From NCBI RefSeq assembly GCF_003122325.1, contig NZ_QFBC01000001.1, positions 744,001 to 808,000 of the forward strand: a stretch of DNA of 64,000 bases, given 5' to 3'. This stretch comes from Rhizobium album (GTDB lineage: Bacteria; Pseudomonadota; Alphaproteobacteria; Rhizobiales; Rhizobiaceae). The notes below the pieces were generated by a model. It saw only the letters and a list, made by a program, of their open reading frames with translations. It made no database searches and was not told the DNA's origin. The position numbers and the translations under genes were made by a program. Position 1 is the first letter of the stretch; each line of letters opens with the position of its first letter. Positions 47,626 through 56,875 of the stretch are shown here, in pieces.

Positions 47626-48123
47626 GGTGCCCTCGCTGCGGAGGAAATAAACCAGATCCAGTCCGAGACTTGGCTTGCCGAGGGTCGTCAGAATCGTGTG
47701 GCACTGGCCGCGATGGTGGGTCTGGTGGTTGAAGACATGGGCCAGCGCCGGGGCGAGCGGTTGGGTGATTTCGGTCGGAGCGGTGATCGGCGTGTAGCTG
47801 AAGGTGCCGGAAAGCGCCGTCTCCTCCAGGCCGCCGATCCAGTCGACGATGCGGCGGTCTTCCGTTCGGCGTGCTTCGGTCAGGGACGGCAGGTCGTCGT
47901 AAAGGATGCTGTCCAGCGTGGTCGGAGCCGTTCCGGTGCCGGTAAACCGCTTCATCCAGATGCGGTCGGCCGACAGCAGGTGATTGAGCGTCGCATGCAG
48001 CGAGCCGAAGAAGGCGCCTGTGTCCCGGCGATAATCCGCATCGTTCAGCGTCGCTGCCGCCGCATACAGCAGGCCGTTGGCCCAGCGGTTGTAGTCGGCG
48101 AACATTTCAAAATGCTTCAGCAT
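47614..48123 (-). CDS. DinB family protein
   Basis: A 169-residue four-helix bundle of the DinB/YfiT type. The metal-binding histidines are His48 (LNHLLSADRIW), His133 and His137 in FNHQTHHRGQ. Family members include mycothiol- and bacillithiol-dependent transferases, but most are uncharacterised. It is divergent from the GST gene. The C-terminus is followed by a 15-bp duplication. Confidence 0.9.
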   Translation of the reverse strand: MLKHFEMFADYNRWANGLLYAAAATLNDADYRRDTGAFFGSLHATLNHLLSADRIWMKRFTGTGTAPTTLDSILYDDLPSLTEARRTEDRRIVDWIGGLEETALSGTFSYTPITAPTEITQPLAPALAHVFNHQTHHRGQCHTILTTLGKPSLGLDLVYFLRSEGTRWM

Positions 48124-48255
48124 GGCTCTCTCCCGGTTTTTCGTATGCTATCGCCAAATCCGTCACGAAGGGTGATCGCTGCGATGAATTTTCGTGATTT
48201 GATTCTTGAACCGCTTTGTTTTCCTATGCCCCGTTTTTTGAGAAAAGGAGAGGTG

Positions 48256-48945
48256 ATGAGCAGGATTCTCTATTCTTTGTGCGGGGCCGATTCCGAACGG
48301 CCATTTTCGCCGCATTGCTGGAAGGTCGTGATGGCGCTCGATCACAAGGGCCTGGAGTTCACGGAGCTGCCGGGACCGTTCACCGCCATCCCGTCGCTGG
48401 AAAACGGGTTCTCGAAGACCGTTCCGGTGCTGCGCGACGGCGACCTGCTGGTGCGCGACAGTTTTGACATCGCGCTCTACCTCGAAGAGGCCTATCCCGA
48501 CCGGCCGTCGCTTTTCGGCGGCGAGGGTGGCAAGGCGCTGGCGCGCTTCGTCGAAGGTTTTTCCCAGACGGTGCTGCACCCCGCCATCACCAAGATGGCG
48601 TTGCTTTCCATTCACGGCATGCTGGCCGACAAGGACCAGGCCTATTTCCGCGCCAGCCGCGAGGCGCGTTTCGGCAAGACGCTGGAAGAGGTGGCGGCCG
48701 AGGCCGAAGCGGAGAAGGCTGCCTTTCCCGCCAAAGTGGAGCCGCTGCGGCACATGCTGAAGTTCCAGCCCTATTTCGGCGGCGAGACGCCGTTGTTTGC
48801 CGATTACATCGTCTTCGGCGCCTTCCAGTGGGGGCGGATCACCGCCGGTCTGTCATTGTTTGCCGAGGACGATCCGGTGGGACACTGGTTCGACCGGTGC
48901 CTCGATCTCTTCAATGCGCGCGGGCGGACTGTGACACCGGCGTGA
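48256..48945 (+). CDS. Glutathione S-transferase family protein (beta-etherase-like)
   Basis: A 229-residue cytosolic GST: thioredoxin-like N-domain (RILYSLCGADSERPFSPHCW) and helical C-domain. The FSPHCWKV active-site region and PVLRDGDLLVRDSFDIALYL are of the LigE/etherase-like subgroup. AAGGAGAGGTG precedes the ATG as a strong ribosome site. An open frame continues upstream but crosses the dinB gene. Substrate unknown. Confidence 0.9.
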   Translation: MSRILYSLCGADSERPFSPHCWKVVMALDHKGLEFTELPGPFTAIPSLENGFSKTVPVLRDGDLLVRDSFDIALYLEEAYPDRPSLFGGEGGKALARFVEGFSQTVLHPAITKMALLSIHGMLADKDQAYFRASREARFGKTLEEVAAEAEAEKAAFPAKVEPLRHMLKFQPYFGGETPLFADYIVFGAFQWGRITAGLSLFAEDDPVGHWFDRCLDLFNARGRTVTPA

Positions 48946-48961
48946 AATTGCCGCCGGCCTC

Positions 48962-48990
48962 TTGTTTTCGGGCGTTCGGGCGGGTAAACA
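48962..48990 (+). promoter_or_regulatory. Candidate ndk promoter
   Basis: TTGTTT (48962-48967) and TAAACA (48985-48990) are 17 bases apart, giving a start about 30 bases before the ndk ATG, with AAGAGGA as ribosome site. Confidence 0.5.
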
Positions 48991-49025
48991 CCGCCCACTT
49001 TCCCTACAAGAAGAGGATATGAGAC

Positions 49026-49448
49026 ATGGCGATTGAACGCACGTTTTCGATGATCAAGCCGGACGCGACGAAGCGCAACCTGACCGGCGCCATCACCAAG
49101 ATGCTTGAAGACGCCGGCCTGCGCGTCGTCGCTTCCAAGCGCGTCTGGATGAGCAAGCGCGAAGCCGAAGGCTTTTACGCCGTTCACAAGGAGCGTCCGT
49201 TCTTCGGTGAACTCGTCGAAGGCATGACCTCCGGCCCGACCATCGTTCAGGTTCTCGAAGGCGAAAACGCCATCCTCAAGAACCGCGAGATTATGGGCGC
49301 CACCAACCCGGCCAACGCTGACGAAGGCACCATCCGCAAGACGCACGCCCTGTCGATCGGCGAAAACTCCGTTCACGGCTCGGATGCCCCGGAAACCGCT
49401 GCCCAGGAAATCAAGTACTGGTTCTCCGACACCGAAATCGTCGGCTGA
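49026..49448 (+). CDS. ndk: Nucleoside diphosphate kinase
   Basis: A 140-residue enzyme that balances NTP and dNTP pools. The phosphorylated His117 lies in [10 protein letters not shown], and the N-terminus [17 protein letters not shown] is canonical. Monocistronic, with its own promoter and a strong bidirectional terminator. Confidence 0.98.
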   Translation: MAIERTFSMIKPDATKRNLTGAITKMLEDAGLRVVASKRVWMSKREAEGFYAVHKERPFFGELVEGMTSGPTIVQVLEGENAILKNREIMGATNPANADEGTIRKTHALSIGENSVHGSDAPETAAQEIKYWFSDTEIVG

Positions 49449-49490
49449 TCATTCGTCTGCGCCAACGCGCGGAAATAGCTGATATGACTC

Positions 49491-49522
49491 AAAAAACCGG
49501 GGCGGCAACGTCCCGGTTTTTC
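49491..49522. terminator. Bidirectional terminator between ndk and lipoprotein gene
   Basis: AACCGGG (49495-49501) and CCCGGTT (49512-49518) form the stem, with six A before and five T after. It serves ndk rightward and the lipoprotein gene leftward. Confidence 0.85.
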
Positions 49523-50030
49523 ATGTCGGGCATCCGGTTTCGGGCGAATAGTCGACCGTGCCGTCCGCCTTGTAGACATCCGGATTCCTGGTGTAGATCG
49601 GCCCGATCACCAGCGGTTTTGCCGGCAGGATGCTCTGGTCGAGATTGGAGACCACGGTCGTTTCCAGCGATTGCAGCAGCTTGCTGTCGCTGTCGAGGAT
49701 ACGGATCTTCACCGCATAACGCCGGTCCTTGACGACGCAATGCAGAGGCGGGCTTTCCAGGACGATCTTTTCCCAGAACGGAAAGATCTTCGAGCGCGTG
49801 GTCAGCGGCGCGCCGCCCTGCGGGTTTTCGTATTCCGCCTCGACCACGCCGTTTTCCGGCAGCGGCGCCTTGCGCTGCAATGTGATCATGTAGGTGGCCG
49901 TCGCCACCCGGTAATTGAAGACGAAGAGTTTTCCGGAGATTTCGGTCGGCCCGTCTCCGGAATCGCGCTGGCAGGCGGCCAGCAGGGCGAGGGCGGCAAG
50001 GCCGGCATATCTCAGCGATTTCAGTATCAT
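49521..50030 (-). CDS. Uncharacterised lipoprotein
   Basis: A 169-residue protein with a signal peptide ending in the lipobox LLAACQ, hence lipid anchored in the envelope. The mature part is beta-rich (IKIRILDSDSKLLQSLETTV) and I recognise no domain. Its ATG overlaps the stop of the CGNR regulator (ATGA), so both come from one transcript. Possible substrate-related partner of the divergent permease. Confidence 0.8.
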   Translation of the reverse strand: MILKSLRYAGLAALALLAACQRDSGDGPTEISGKLFVFNYRVATATYMITLQRKAPLPENGVVEAEYENPQGGAPLTTRSKIFPFWEKIVLESPPLHCVVKDRRYAVKIRILDSDSKLLQSLETTVVSNLDQSILPAKPLVIGPIYTRNPDVYKADGTVDYSPETGCPT

Positions 50031-50578
50031 GGCGCAATCTCCTGCCGCTTGCGGTGATAATGGCGGCTGGCCTTGGCGCGGTTGCCGCAGACCGTCATAT
50101 CGCACCAGGCGCGGCTCCTGTTCTTGCTGCGGTCGAGAAACAGCCAGCCGCAATTCGGGCAGATCTTCATCCGCTTCTCTTCCGGCATGGCGATCAAGCG
50201 AAGGGCGGAATGGGCCGTCGCCAGGCCGAGATCGTCTGCGGACGGCGCTTGCCGAAGGATGCCGGCAACCTTTTCCAGCAGATCGGCAAGCTCAAGTCGT
50301 GCTTCGTGGCCAAGGACGCGGTTGCGAAAATGCCGGTCGATCGCTTCGCGCAGCGCGATGAACGCGGGACGCGTTTTCTCCTGCACGGGCAGCAGCGGCC
50401 CGAACAAGGCGCGTTCGGCGCAAAATTCCTGGGCGGCCCGCGGAAAATCGTCGATCTGTTCGACCACGGCAAACCGGTCGATGCTGCGGGTCGGGTCGAA
50501 GCGCCGGACGACGCTGTTGGCGACGTCGAGCGCCAATGCGCCACCGGCGAAACGATGCGGGGTCCAGGCAAAAGTCAT
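50027..50578 (-). CDS. CGNR zinc-finger protein (ABATE domain), putative regulator
   Basis: A 183-residue protein: an N-terminal ABATE helical domain (from FAGGALALDVANSVV) and a C-terminal CGNR zinc finger, C-P-N-C (CPNCGWLFLDRSKNRSRAWC) plus MTVCGNRAKASRHYHR. Family members are thought to be DNA-binding stress or transport regulators. The ATG 50578 is chosen because it leaves the palindromic operator (50588-50617) just outside the gene. Upstream frame extension would read through that palindrome. Confidence 0.86.
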   Translation of the reverse strand: MTFAWTPHRFAGGALALDVANSVVRRFDPTRSIDRFAVVEQIDDFPRAAQEFCAERALFGPLLPVQEKTRPAFIALREAIDRHFRNRVLGHEARLELADLLEKVAGILRQAPSADDLGLATAHSALRLIAMPEEKRMKICPNCGWLFLDRSKNRSRAWCDMTVCGNRAKASRHYHRKRQEIAP

Positions 50579-50587
50579 GGAAAAATT

Positions 50588-50617
50588 ATAACTGGTAAAA
50601 ATGGTTTTACCAGTTAT
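50588..50617. promoter_or_regulatory. Perfect 30-bp palindrome between CGNR and permease genes
   Basis: ATAACTGGTAAAA (50588-50600) and TTTTACCAGTTAT (50605-50617) are exact inverted copies of 13 bases around ATGG. It is AT-rich in a GC-rich chromosome. It lies nine bases before the CGNR ATG and 28 before the permease ATG, the place for an operator that controls both divergent genes. The core resembles TGGT...ACCA sites used by several regulator families. Confidence 0.75.
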
Positions 50618-50645
50618 TCTTTTGCAGTAACCGGGAGCCTTCGCC

Positions 50646-51539
50646 ATGTATCTGCTGCAGCAGCTCGCCAACGCGATACCGCTCGCCGCGCTCTATGCGG
50701 TGCTTGCCTTCGGTTATGCCATCGCCTTCGGCGTCACCAAGCGCGCCGACCTCACCTATGGCGCGCTGTTTGCGTTTGCGGGGCAGATCTACGTGCTGTT
50801 TGCCGATGTCGGCTGGAACCGTCTGTGGCTCGTCCTGCCGGCGGCGCTGGCGCTGGGGGCTGCCTGTTCGCTGGCCTTCAGCGGCGGCGCGGCCTTCATC
50901 GTCGGTCGAAACGTCATGGCCAGGGTCGTCCTGCGCTCGCCCAACACGGTCATCGTCGCCGGCCTTGGCGTCCTGATTGTCCTGATGGAAACGGCGCGTC
51001 TGGCTTCGGAAACACGCAGCCTGTGGCTGCCGCCCTTCCTCAATCGTCCCGTCGTTTTCGCCGGCGATGGCAGTTACCCGGTGACGTTGACGGTGATCCA
51101 GCTGGTGAATTGCACAGCGATGCTCGCCATCATCGCATCGGGCGCGGCCTTGCTGCGCTTCAGTGCCATCGGCCGCATCTGGCGGGCGGTGACGGACGAT
51201 CCGAAGGCGGCCGAACTGTGCGGCATCAACGCTATCGGGGTCTTCCTGCTTTCCTATTGGGCGGCGGCGATGATCGCCGCCGTCAGCGGCATCCTCGCCA
51301 CCTCCTATTACGGCAACATGGATTTCGGTTCCGGCCTGATGTTCGGCCTCAAGGTGCTGATGGTCGCTTCGATCGGCGGTTATGCCGACCCGCCGCGCTC
51401 CGCCGGCGGCGCGGCGCTGCTGGGACTGGTCGAGACGGTCTGGAGCGCTTTCGCCCCCATCGTCTGGCGCGACCTGTTCATCTTTTCGCTGCTGGTTTTC
51501 GTGGTGGTGATCAGCCGCCGCGAAAAGGTCGTTCCCTGA
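50646..51539 (+). CDS. LivH-type ABC permease, without adjacent partners
   Basis: A 297-residue inner-membrane protein with eight or more helices, of the branched-chain amino acid/urea permease family. The ATPase-contacting loop is AVTDDPKAAELCGINA. A complete system would need LivM, LivG, LivF and a binding protein, but none is in this window. It may use partners elsewhere. It is divergent from the CGNR gene and ends three bases from moaE. Substrate unknown. Confidence 0.88.
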   Translation: MYLLQQLANAIPLAALYAVLAFGYAIAFGVTKRADLTYGALFAFAGQIYVLFADVGWNRLWLVLPAALALGAACSLAFSGGAAFIVGRNVMARVVLRSPNTVIVAGLGVLIVLMETARLASETRSLWLPPFLNRPVVFAGDGSYPVTLTVIQLVNCTAMLAIIASGAALLRFSAIGRIWRAVTDDPKAAELCGINAIGVFLLSYWAAAMIAAVSGILATSYYGNMDFGSGLMFGLKVLMVASIGGYADPPRSAGGAALLGLVETVWSAFAPIVWRDLFIFSLLVFVVVISRREKVVP

Positions 51540-51542
51540 GGA

Positions 51543-52010
51543 TCAGCCTTGCCACTTGTCACGGGCCCGGTCGTCGGCATCCTTGGCCGAGATCCAGTCG
51601 CCGGCCTTGCCGTCGCGCCCATGTTCCTTCTTCCAGAAGGGCGCCGAGGTTTTCAGAAAATCCATGACGAAATTGGCGCCGTCGAACGCGGCCTGACGAT
51701 GCGGCGAGGCGGCAACGACGAGCACGATGTTCTCGCCGGTGGCGATGGTTCCGTAGCGGTGGATGGCCGTCAGCCCGAGCAGGGAAAACCGTTCGATGGC
51801 CAACGTCGCGATGCGGGTGATCTCCGCCTCTGCCATGCCGGGATAGTGTTCCAGCTCCAACGCTTCCAGCCTGCCGCTCTCGCCGCGGCACAGGCCGGTG
51901 AAGGTGACCACGGCACCGACGTCATGACGGCCCTTCGTCATCCGGTCGATTTCGGCCTGCTGGTCGAAATCCTCGCACTGAACGCGGATGGTGGGGGTAA
52001 TGGTCGTCAT
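51543..52010 (-). CDS. moaE: Molybdopterin synthase catalytic subunit MoaE
   Basis: A 155-residue subunit that with MoaD converts cyclic pyranopterin monophosphate to molybdopterin. The conserved active-site block YGTIATGENIVLVVAASPHR and MDFLKTSAPFWKKE are present. The frame extends 13 codons upstream, but MTTITPTIRV gives family length. It lies 35 bases after moaD. Confidence 0.95.
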   Translation of the reverse strand: MTTITPTIRVQCEDFDQQAEIDRMTKGRHDVGAVVTFTGLCRGESGRLEALELEHYPGMAEAEITRIATLAIERFSLLGLTAIHRYGTIATGENIVLVVAASPHRQAAFDGANFVMDFLKTSAPFWKKEHGRDGKAGDWISAKDADDRARDKWQG

Positions 52011-52045
52011 GTCGTCACTCCTGCGAAACGCTGTCCGACCGTTCC

Positions 52046-52300
52046 TCACCCACCCGTCATCGGCGGGAACAGGCCGATTTCCCGGGCGCCGGCGATCGGT
52101 TCGTCATGCTCGACATGTTCCTGGTCGATCGCCACGCGGATGACGTCGGGGAACTGCAGCGCCGCTTCATATTCCTCGCCCAGGCCCCGGAGATGATTGA
52201 GCAGATCGTCGACCGTCACCACCTCGGCCGGCAGCGCCAGTTCTTCCTCGGCCTTGCCGATCCGCTCGCGCACCCAGGCGAAATAGACGAGCTTGGTCAT
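52046..52300 (-). CDS. moaD: Molybdopterin synthase sulfur-carrier subunit MoaD
   Basis: An 84-residue ubiquitin-like protein ending in the required Gly-Gly (PPMTGG), which is thiocarboxylated and gives sulfur to molybdopterin. Paired with moaE downstream and following pgsA by one base, so uvrC-pgsA-moaD-moaE may share transcripts. Confidence 0.94.
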   Translation of the reverse strand: MTKLVYFAWVRERIGKAEEELALPAEVVTVDDLLNHLRGLGEEYEAALQFPDVIRVAIDQEHVEHDEPIAGAREIGLFPPMTGG

Positions 52301-52301
52301 C

Positions 52302-52889
52302 TCATTCCTCGTTGACGATGTGCTTGAGGCCGGCGCGGAAATAATCGTAGCCGGTGTACATGGTCAGGATCGCTGCGATCCACAGCAGCACGATGCCGAT
52401 CTGTGTCGTATAGGGCAGCACCTTGTCGCCCGCGGGACCGGCGAGCAGGAAGGCGATGGCGACCATCTGCACCGTGGTCTTCCACTTGGCGATACGCGTC
52501 ACCGGCACGCTGACCTTGAGTTCGGCCAGATATTCGCGCAGGCCCGATACCAGGATCTCGCGGCACAGGATGATGATCGCCGCCCACAGCGACCAGCCGG
52601 CGATCGTGCCGTCCGCGGCGACGAGCAGCAGGATCGAGGCGATCAGCAGCTTGTCGGCGATCGGATCGAGCATGCGGCCGATGTTGGAGGTCTGGTTCCA
52701 GATGCGGGCGAGATAGCCGTCGAAGAAATCGCTGATCGAGGCGATCACGAAGATCCACACGGCCGCCCAGCGGGCAAAGTCGGAACTTTGCAGCCGGCCC
52801 TCGACGAAGAAGCAGAGCACTATCAGCGGCACGCAGAGGATGCGGCCGTAGGTGAGAATATTCGGTATGCTATATGCGCGGGAAGCCAT
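52302..52889 (-). CDS. pgsA: CDP-diacylglycerol-glycerol-3-phosphate 3-phosphatidyltransferase
   Basis: A 195-residue inner-membrane enzyme that makes phosphatidylglycerol phosphate, the first step to PG and cardiolipin. The CDP-alcohol phosphotransferase signature spans DFFDGYLARI...RMLDPIADK (D-G-x2-A-R...G-x3-D-x3-D). It begins NIPNILTYGRILCVPLIVL. About 107 bases after uvrC. Confidence 0.95.
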   Translation of the reverse strand: MASRAYSIPNILTYGRILCVPLIVLCFFVEGRLQSSDFARWAAVWIFVIASISDFFDGYLARIWNQTSNIGRMLDPIADKLLIASILLLVAADGTIAGWSLWAAIIILCREILVSGLREYLAELKVSVPVTRIAKWKTTVQMVAIAFLLAGPAGDKVLPYTTQIGIVLLWIAAILTMYTGYDYFRAGLKHIVNEE

Positions 52890-52995
52890 TCTATCCTGCC
52901 TTTGGAATTCGTGCCTGTAGATGACGGTCTTGTCCGGGGAGCGTCAACGGGTCTTTCCCTGAATTCACGGTGTTTATGCGGTTTTTAGGGCGATC

Positions 52996-55029
52996 TCATC
53001 GGGCGGCACCGTCGTGGAAGTGATCGTAGACCAGCCGGGCCACTGCCTCGGAAATGCCCTCGACCGCCATCAGGTCGGCGACGGCTGCGCGCGACACCGC
53101 TTTTGCCGTGCCGAAATGCTGCAGCAGCGCGCGCTTGCGGGTCGGGCCGATGCCGGAAATCTCGTCCAGCGGGTTCTTGACCATTTCCTTCTTGCGGCGC
53201 GCCCGGTGCGAGCCGATGGCGAAGCGATGCGCCTCGTCGCGCAGCCGTTGGATGAAATAGAGGACGGGATCGCGTGGCGGCATCGAAAAATCGCTGCGGC
53301 CGTCGGCGAAGAAGCGTTCGCGCCCGGCGTCGCGGTCGACACCCTTGGCGACGCCGATGGCCGTCACCGAGTCGCGGATGCCGAGCTCGTCGAGGATGGC
53401 GCGCACCGCCGTCATCTGCCCCTGTCCGCCGTCGATGAGGATAACGTCGGGCCAGGCCGGGAAGGCGGCATCGGCGGGATCGTCCGCCGCGGGCGCGGCA
53501 CGGTCGGGAATGCCTTCCTCCTTGATGAGCCGGCTGAAGCGGCGGGTCATCACCTCGCGCATCATGCCGAAATCGTCGCCGGGGGTGATGTCGGTCGATT
53601 TGATGTTGAATTTTCGGTACTGGTTTTTGACGAAACCTTCCGGGCCGGCGACGATCATGCCGCCGACCGCATTGGTGCCCATCATGTGCGAGTTGTCGTA
53701 GACCTCGATGCGGCGCGGCACCGTTGTCAGCTTGAAGGTCTCGGCAAAGCCTTGCAGCAGGCGCGCCTGCGACGAGGTTTCGGCCAGCTTGCGGCCATGC
53801 GCCTCGCGGGCATTGGCAAGCACGTGGTCGACGACATCCTTCTTGTCGCCACGCTGCGGCACGAGGATCTGCACCTTGTAACCGGCCTTCTCGCCGAAGG
53901 CCGCCGTCAGCAGGTCGAGTTCCTCCACCGTTTCCGACAGCAGGATCTGCCGCGGGATCGCTTTGTCGTCGTAAAACTGCGCCAGGAAGGCGCTGAGCAC
54001 CTCGGCGCTGGAGAGCGATGGGTCCGCCTTGGGGAAATAGGCGCGGTTGCCCCAGTTCTGCCCGGTGCGGAAGAAGAACACCTGGATGCAGGAGGTGCCG
54101 CCCTCGTGATGGATGGCGAAGACATCCGCCTCCTCGACGCTGGCCGGATTGATGCCCTGGTGGCTCTGCACATGGCTGAGCGCCGCCAGGCGGTCGCGGT
54201 AGACGGCGGCGCGTTCGAAATCGAGATCCTCGGAGGCCGCCGCCATCGCCGTGGCAATGGCTTCCTTGACGTTCTGGCTTTTGCCCGAGAGAAAATCCTT
54301 GGCCTCCTGCACCAGTTCTCCATACCCCGCATCGCTGACCTCGTGCGTGCAGGGGCCGGAACAGCGCTTGATCTGGTAGAGCAGGCAGGGGCGGGTGCGC
54401 GTCTCGAAGACGCTGTCGGTGCAGGTGCGGATCAGGAAGGCGCGCTGCAGCGAGTTGATCGTCCGGCCGACGGCGCTGGCCGAGGCGAAAGGCCCGAAAT
54501 AATCGCCCTTGCGCGAGCGCGCGCCGCGGTGCTTGAAGATCGCCGGCGCGCGGTGGTCGCCGGTGATCAGGATGTAGGGAAAAGACTTGTCGTCGCGCAA
54601 GAGCACGTTGAAACGCGGCCGCAGGCGCTTGATCAGGTTCGCTTCGAGCAGCAGCGCCTCGACCTCGGTACGGGTCGTGACGAACTCCATGTTCGCTGTC
54701 TCGCGCACCATGCGGGCGATGCGGTTGGAATGGACGCGGCCCTGGGCGTAGTTGGTGACGCGTTTCTTCAGGCTGCGCGCCTTGCCGACATACAATACGT
54801 CGCCGCCTTCGTTGAACATGCGGTAGACGCCGGGCTTGTTCGGCAGGTGCTTGACGAATTCGCCGATGAGGTCGGCGCCTTTCAGGCCGGTCTCGTTCTT
54901 CCAGCCTTCGTTCCAGTCGATCGACGCAGTGAGGCCCGGGCTTATTTCGCCCGTTTCGACGACATCGTCCTCGTCGTCTTCCATTTCGTCATAGAGAACG
55001 CCGCCTTCCGGCAGTTTCTGTCCGTTCAT
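52996..55029 (-). CDS. uvrC: UvrABC system protein C
   Basis: A 677-residue nucleotide-excision endonuclease. N-terminal GIY-YIG nuclease ([20 protein letters not shown]), the central UVR domain for UvrB binding, the RNase H-like C-terminal nuclease ([10 protein letters not shown]), and tandem helix-hairpin-helix at the end. It is about 65 residues longer than E. coli UvrC because of an acidic N-terminal extension. It overlaps the SDR gene by four bases (ATGA). Confidence 0.96.
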   Translation of the reverse strand: MNGQKLPEGGVLYDEMEDDEDDVVETGEISPGLTASIDWNEGWKNETGLKGADLIGEFVKHLPNKPGVYRMFNEGGDVLYVGKARSLKKRVTNYAQGRVHSNRIARMVRETANMEFVTTRTEVEALLLEANLIKRLRPRFNVLLRDDKSFPYILITGDHRAPAIFKHRGARSRKGDYFGPFASASAVGRTINSLQRAFLIRTCTDSVFETRTRPCLLYQIKRCSGPCTHEVSDAGYGELVQEAKDFLSGKSQNVKEAIATAMAAASEDLDFERAAVYRDRLAALSHVQSHQGINPASVEEADVFAIHHEGGTSCIQVFFFRTGQNWGNRAYFPKADPSLSSAEVLSAFLAQFYDDKAIPRQILLSETVEELDLLTAAFGEKAGYKVQILVPQRGDKKDVVDHVLANAREAHGRKLAETSSQARLLQGFAETFKLTTVPRRIEVYDNSHMMGTNAVGGMIVAGPEGFVKNQYRKFNIKSTDITPGDDFGMMREVMTRRFSRLIKEEGIPDRAAPAADDPADAAFPAWPDVILIDGGQGQMTAVRAILDELGIRDSVTAIGVAKGVDRDAGRERFFADGRSDFSMPPRDPVLYFIQRLRDEAHRFAIGSHRARRKKEMVKNPLDEISGIGPTRKRALLQHFGTAKAVSRAAVADLMAVEGISEAVARLVYDHFHDGAAR

Positions 55030-55793
55030 TCCGCAATCTCCGCCACGTCCGGCGTCTGCCAGGCAAGGTGCTGGCCGCCGTCGAGGGCAATCATCTGTCC
55101 CGTGATCGAGGGTGTTTCGTACAGAAAGCGGATCGTCCGGCCGAACTCCTCCATGGCCGGCCCCGCCTTCAGAATCAGTCCGTCGATCTGCGCCTGAAAA
55201 TCGTCCAAAGTCTGGCGCGCGCCCTGCGCCGTCGGTCCCGGCCCGATGGCATTGACGCGAATCCTCGGCGCGAAACTTTGCGCCATGGTCTGCGTCGCTG
55301 TCCAGAGGGCGGATTTCGACAGCGTGTAGGAATAGAAGCGCGGATTGAGCGCCCAGACCCGCTGGTCGATGATGTTGACGATCGATCCTACCGCATCGGC
55401 CGGCAGGCGCTTTGCGAAATCGGCAGCCAGGATCGACGGCGCCTGGACATGCACGGCAAAATGCGATCGCCAGGCGCGCGCATCGAATGTGGCGGCACTG
55501 TCGTCATGAAAGAGCGAGGCATTGTTGACCAGCAGGTCGATGGGACCGAGGCGATCGGTGACGGCCGGCAGCAGCGCGGCGGTTTCCCGCACATCCTCCA
55601 GATCGGCTTGAAAAGCTTCGGCAACGGCACCCTTGCGCTGCAGCGTCTGCGCCAGTGAAACGGCCTCGTCGATGGACCGGTGCGCATGGATGGCAACGGC
55701 AAACCCTTGATTTGCCAGATCCTCCGCGATCGCCCTGCCTATTCTTCTCGCCGCGCCGGTAATCAGCGCGGTTTTGAATTTCCGATGTCTCAA
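55026..55793 (-). CDS. SDR family protein, pteridine-reductase-like
   Basis: A 255-residue SDR with the cofactor motif TGAARRIG (14-21), typical of pteridine reductases/FolM (Arg instead of the usual Gly run), NNAS, and YTLSKSALW containing the catalytic Tyr-x3-Lys. It may reduce dihydromonapterin or dihydrofolate-type substrates, but this is inferred from the motif. Coupled to uvrC by a four-base overlap. Confidence 0.85.
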   Translation of the reverse strand: MRHRKFKTALITGAARRIGRAIAEDLANQGFAVAIHAHRSIDEAVSLAQTLQRKGAVAEAFQADLEDVRETAALLPAVTDRLGPIDLLVNNASLFHDDSAATFDARAWRSHFAVHVQAPSILAADFAKRLPADAVGSIVNIIDQRVWALNPRFYSYTLSKSALWTATQTMAQSFAPRIRVNAIGPGPTAQGARQTLDDFQAQIDGLILKAGPAMEEFGRTIRFLYETPSITGQMIALDGGQHLAWQTPDVAEIAE

Positions 55794-56152
55794 CGTGCTG
55801 CCTTGTTCTCGAACCTACTCACGTCCTCCCATATAGGATTTCCGGCAGCGGCGATAAATAGCTTTACTTCACAGGGAGTTGATTTTTTCTATTTAAGTAT
55901 TGTTTTGGATATTGTAAGTTATATTTCAAAATAACCATTGTAACGATTGATTAAGGTTAATAAATCACCTGTGGCCATGAAGCAACATCCAATTTTAGAC
56001 GCTCTTCTGCCACGATTATTTCACAATTTGGCTCTTTCAATTCCGCAATTGCACATCATTTTCCAGTCTGAACCGGGCAGGGACATTTTATGAATTACCC
56101 GCACCGTTGCCTTGGACAGAATGGCACAGTGCGGGGTTGAAAGGAGAAAAGT
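55794..56152. other. AT-rich region upstream of the outer-membrane protein gene
   Basis: Three hundred and fifty-nine bases with a strong AT-rich core at about 55850-56000 and no credible frame. It separates the divergent SDR/uvrC and Omp transcription units. I could not identify boxes with confidence. An abundant outer-membrane protein would need a strong promoter here. Confidence 0.5.
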
Positions 56153-56788
56153 ATGCGTACTCTCATCAAGACCCTCATGGCCTCTTCGCTGGTCGTTCTC
56201 GGCGTATCCGCAGCTCACGCTGCCGACGCTATCGATCAGATCCCGGAAGCGCCGATCGCCATCGACGAAGCTGCCCCGGCGGGCAACTGGTCGGGCGCCT
56301 ATCTCGGTGGTTCGGGCTCGTACAATGTCGGCCGCTTCGCCAGCGGCGACCGTAACGCCCACGCCCTCGGCGGCGCCGTGTATGGTGGCTACAACATGCA
56401 GAACGGCCAGATCGTTTACGGTGTCGAAGGTGACGTCGGTTACTCCGGCAACGACGCCGTCCGCAAGGGCATCGAAAGCCGCCAGGGCGTCAACGGCTCG
56501 CTTCGCGGCCGCGTCGGCTACGACATGAACCCGTTCCTCGTCTACGGCACGGCCGGTGTTGCTGCCCAGAACAGCAAGGCATCCGACGCAACGTCGTCCG
56601 ACAGCCGCACGGCTGTTGGCTACACGGTCGGCGGCGGTGTCGAAGCTTTCGTGACCAACAACATCACGGCACGCGCCGAATATCGCTACAGCGATTTCCA
56701 GAACAAGGATTTCGACCTGAACAGCGGTTCGGTCTCGCGCGGCTACGACGAGCACAGCGTCAAGGTCGGTATCGGCGTCAAGTTCTGA
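56153..56788 (+). CDS. Outer-membrane beta-barrel protein, RopB/Omp25-like
   Basis: A 211-residue exported protein. Signal peptide ends VSAAHAA. The mature part has the OmpA-like eight-strand barrel pattern of rhizobial and brucellar surface proteins: NWSGAYLGGSGSYNVGRF, GGAVYGGYNMQNGQIVYGVE, and the C-terminal VKVGIGVKF with terminal Phe required by the Bam machinery. AAAGGAGAAAAGT before the ATG is a strong ribosome site. Followed by a strong terminator. Likely abundant and surface exposed. Confidence 0.9.
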   Translation: MRTLIKTLMASSLVVLGVSAAHAADAIDQIPEAPIAIDEAAPAGNWSGAYLGGSGSYNVGRFASGDRNAHALGGAVYGGYNMQNGQIVYGVEGDVGYSGNDAVRKGIESRQGVNGSLRGRVGYDMNPFLVYGTAGVAAQNSKASDATSSDSRTAVGYTVGGGVEAFVTNNITARAEYRYSDFQNKDFDLNSGSVSRGYDEHSVKVGIGVKF

Positions 56789-56804
56789 TACCTTCTGCAT
56801 CATG

Positions 56805-56837
56805 ATAAAGAAGCCGGGTTCGTCCCGGCTTTTTTAT
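56805..56837 (+). terminator. Terminator of the outer-membrane protein gene
   Basis: AAGCCGGG (56811-56818), loop TTCGT, CCCGGCTT (56824-56831) and a run of T. A textbook intrinsic terminator. Confidence 0.9.
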
Positions 56838-56875
56838 TGCCCGAATGCCGCGTTTGGGAGGACGGCGGAAATGTT

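Noticed and set aside
48961-49025. Perfect sigma-70 boxes at many other gene starts
   Set aside because: Apart from those listed, candidate -35/-10 pairs were too weak in this GC-rich sequence to claim.
56021-56803. 260-codon frame antisense to the outer-membrane protein gene
   Set aside because: It is the complement of a clearly real gene with signal peptide, barrel and terminator.
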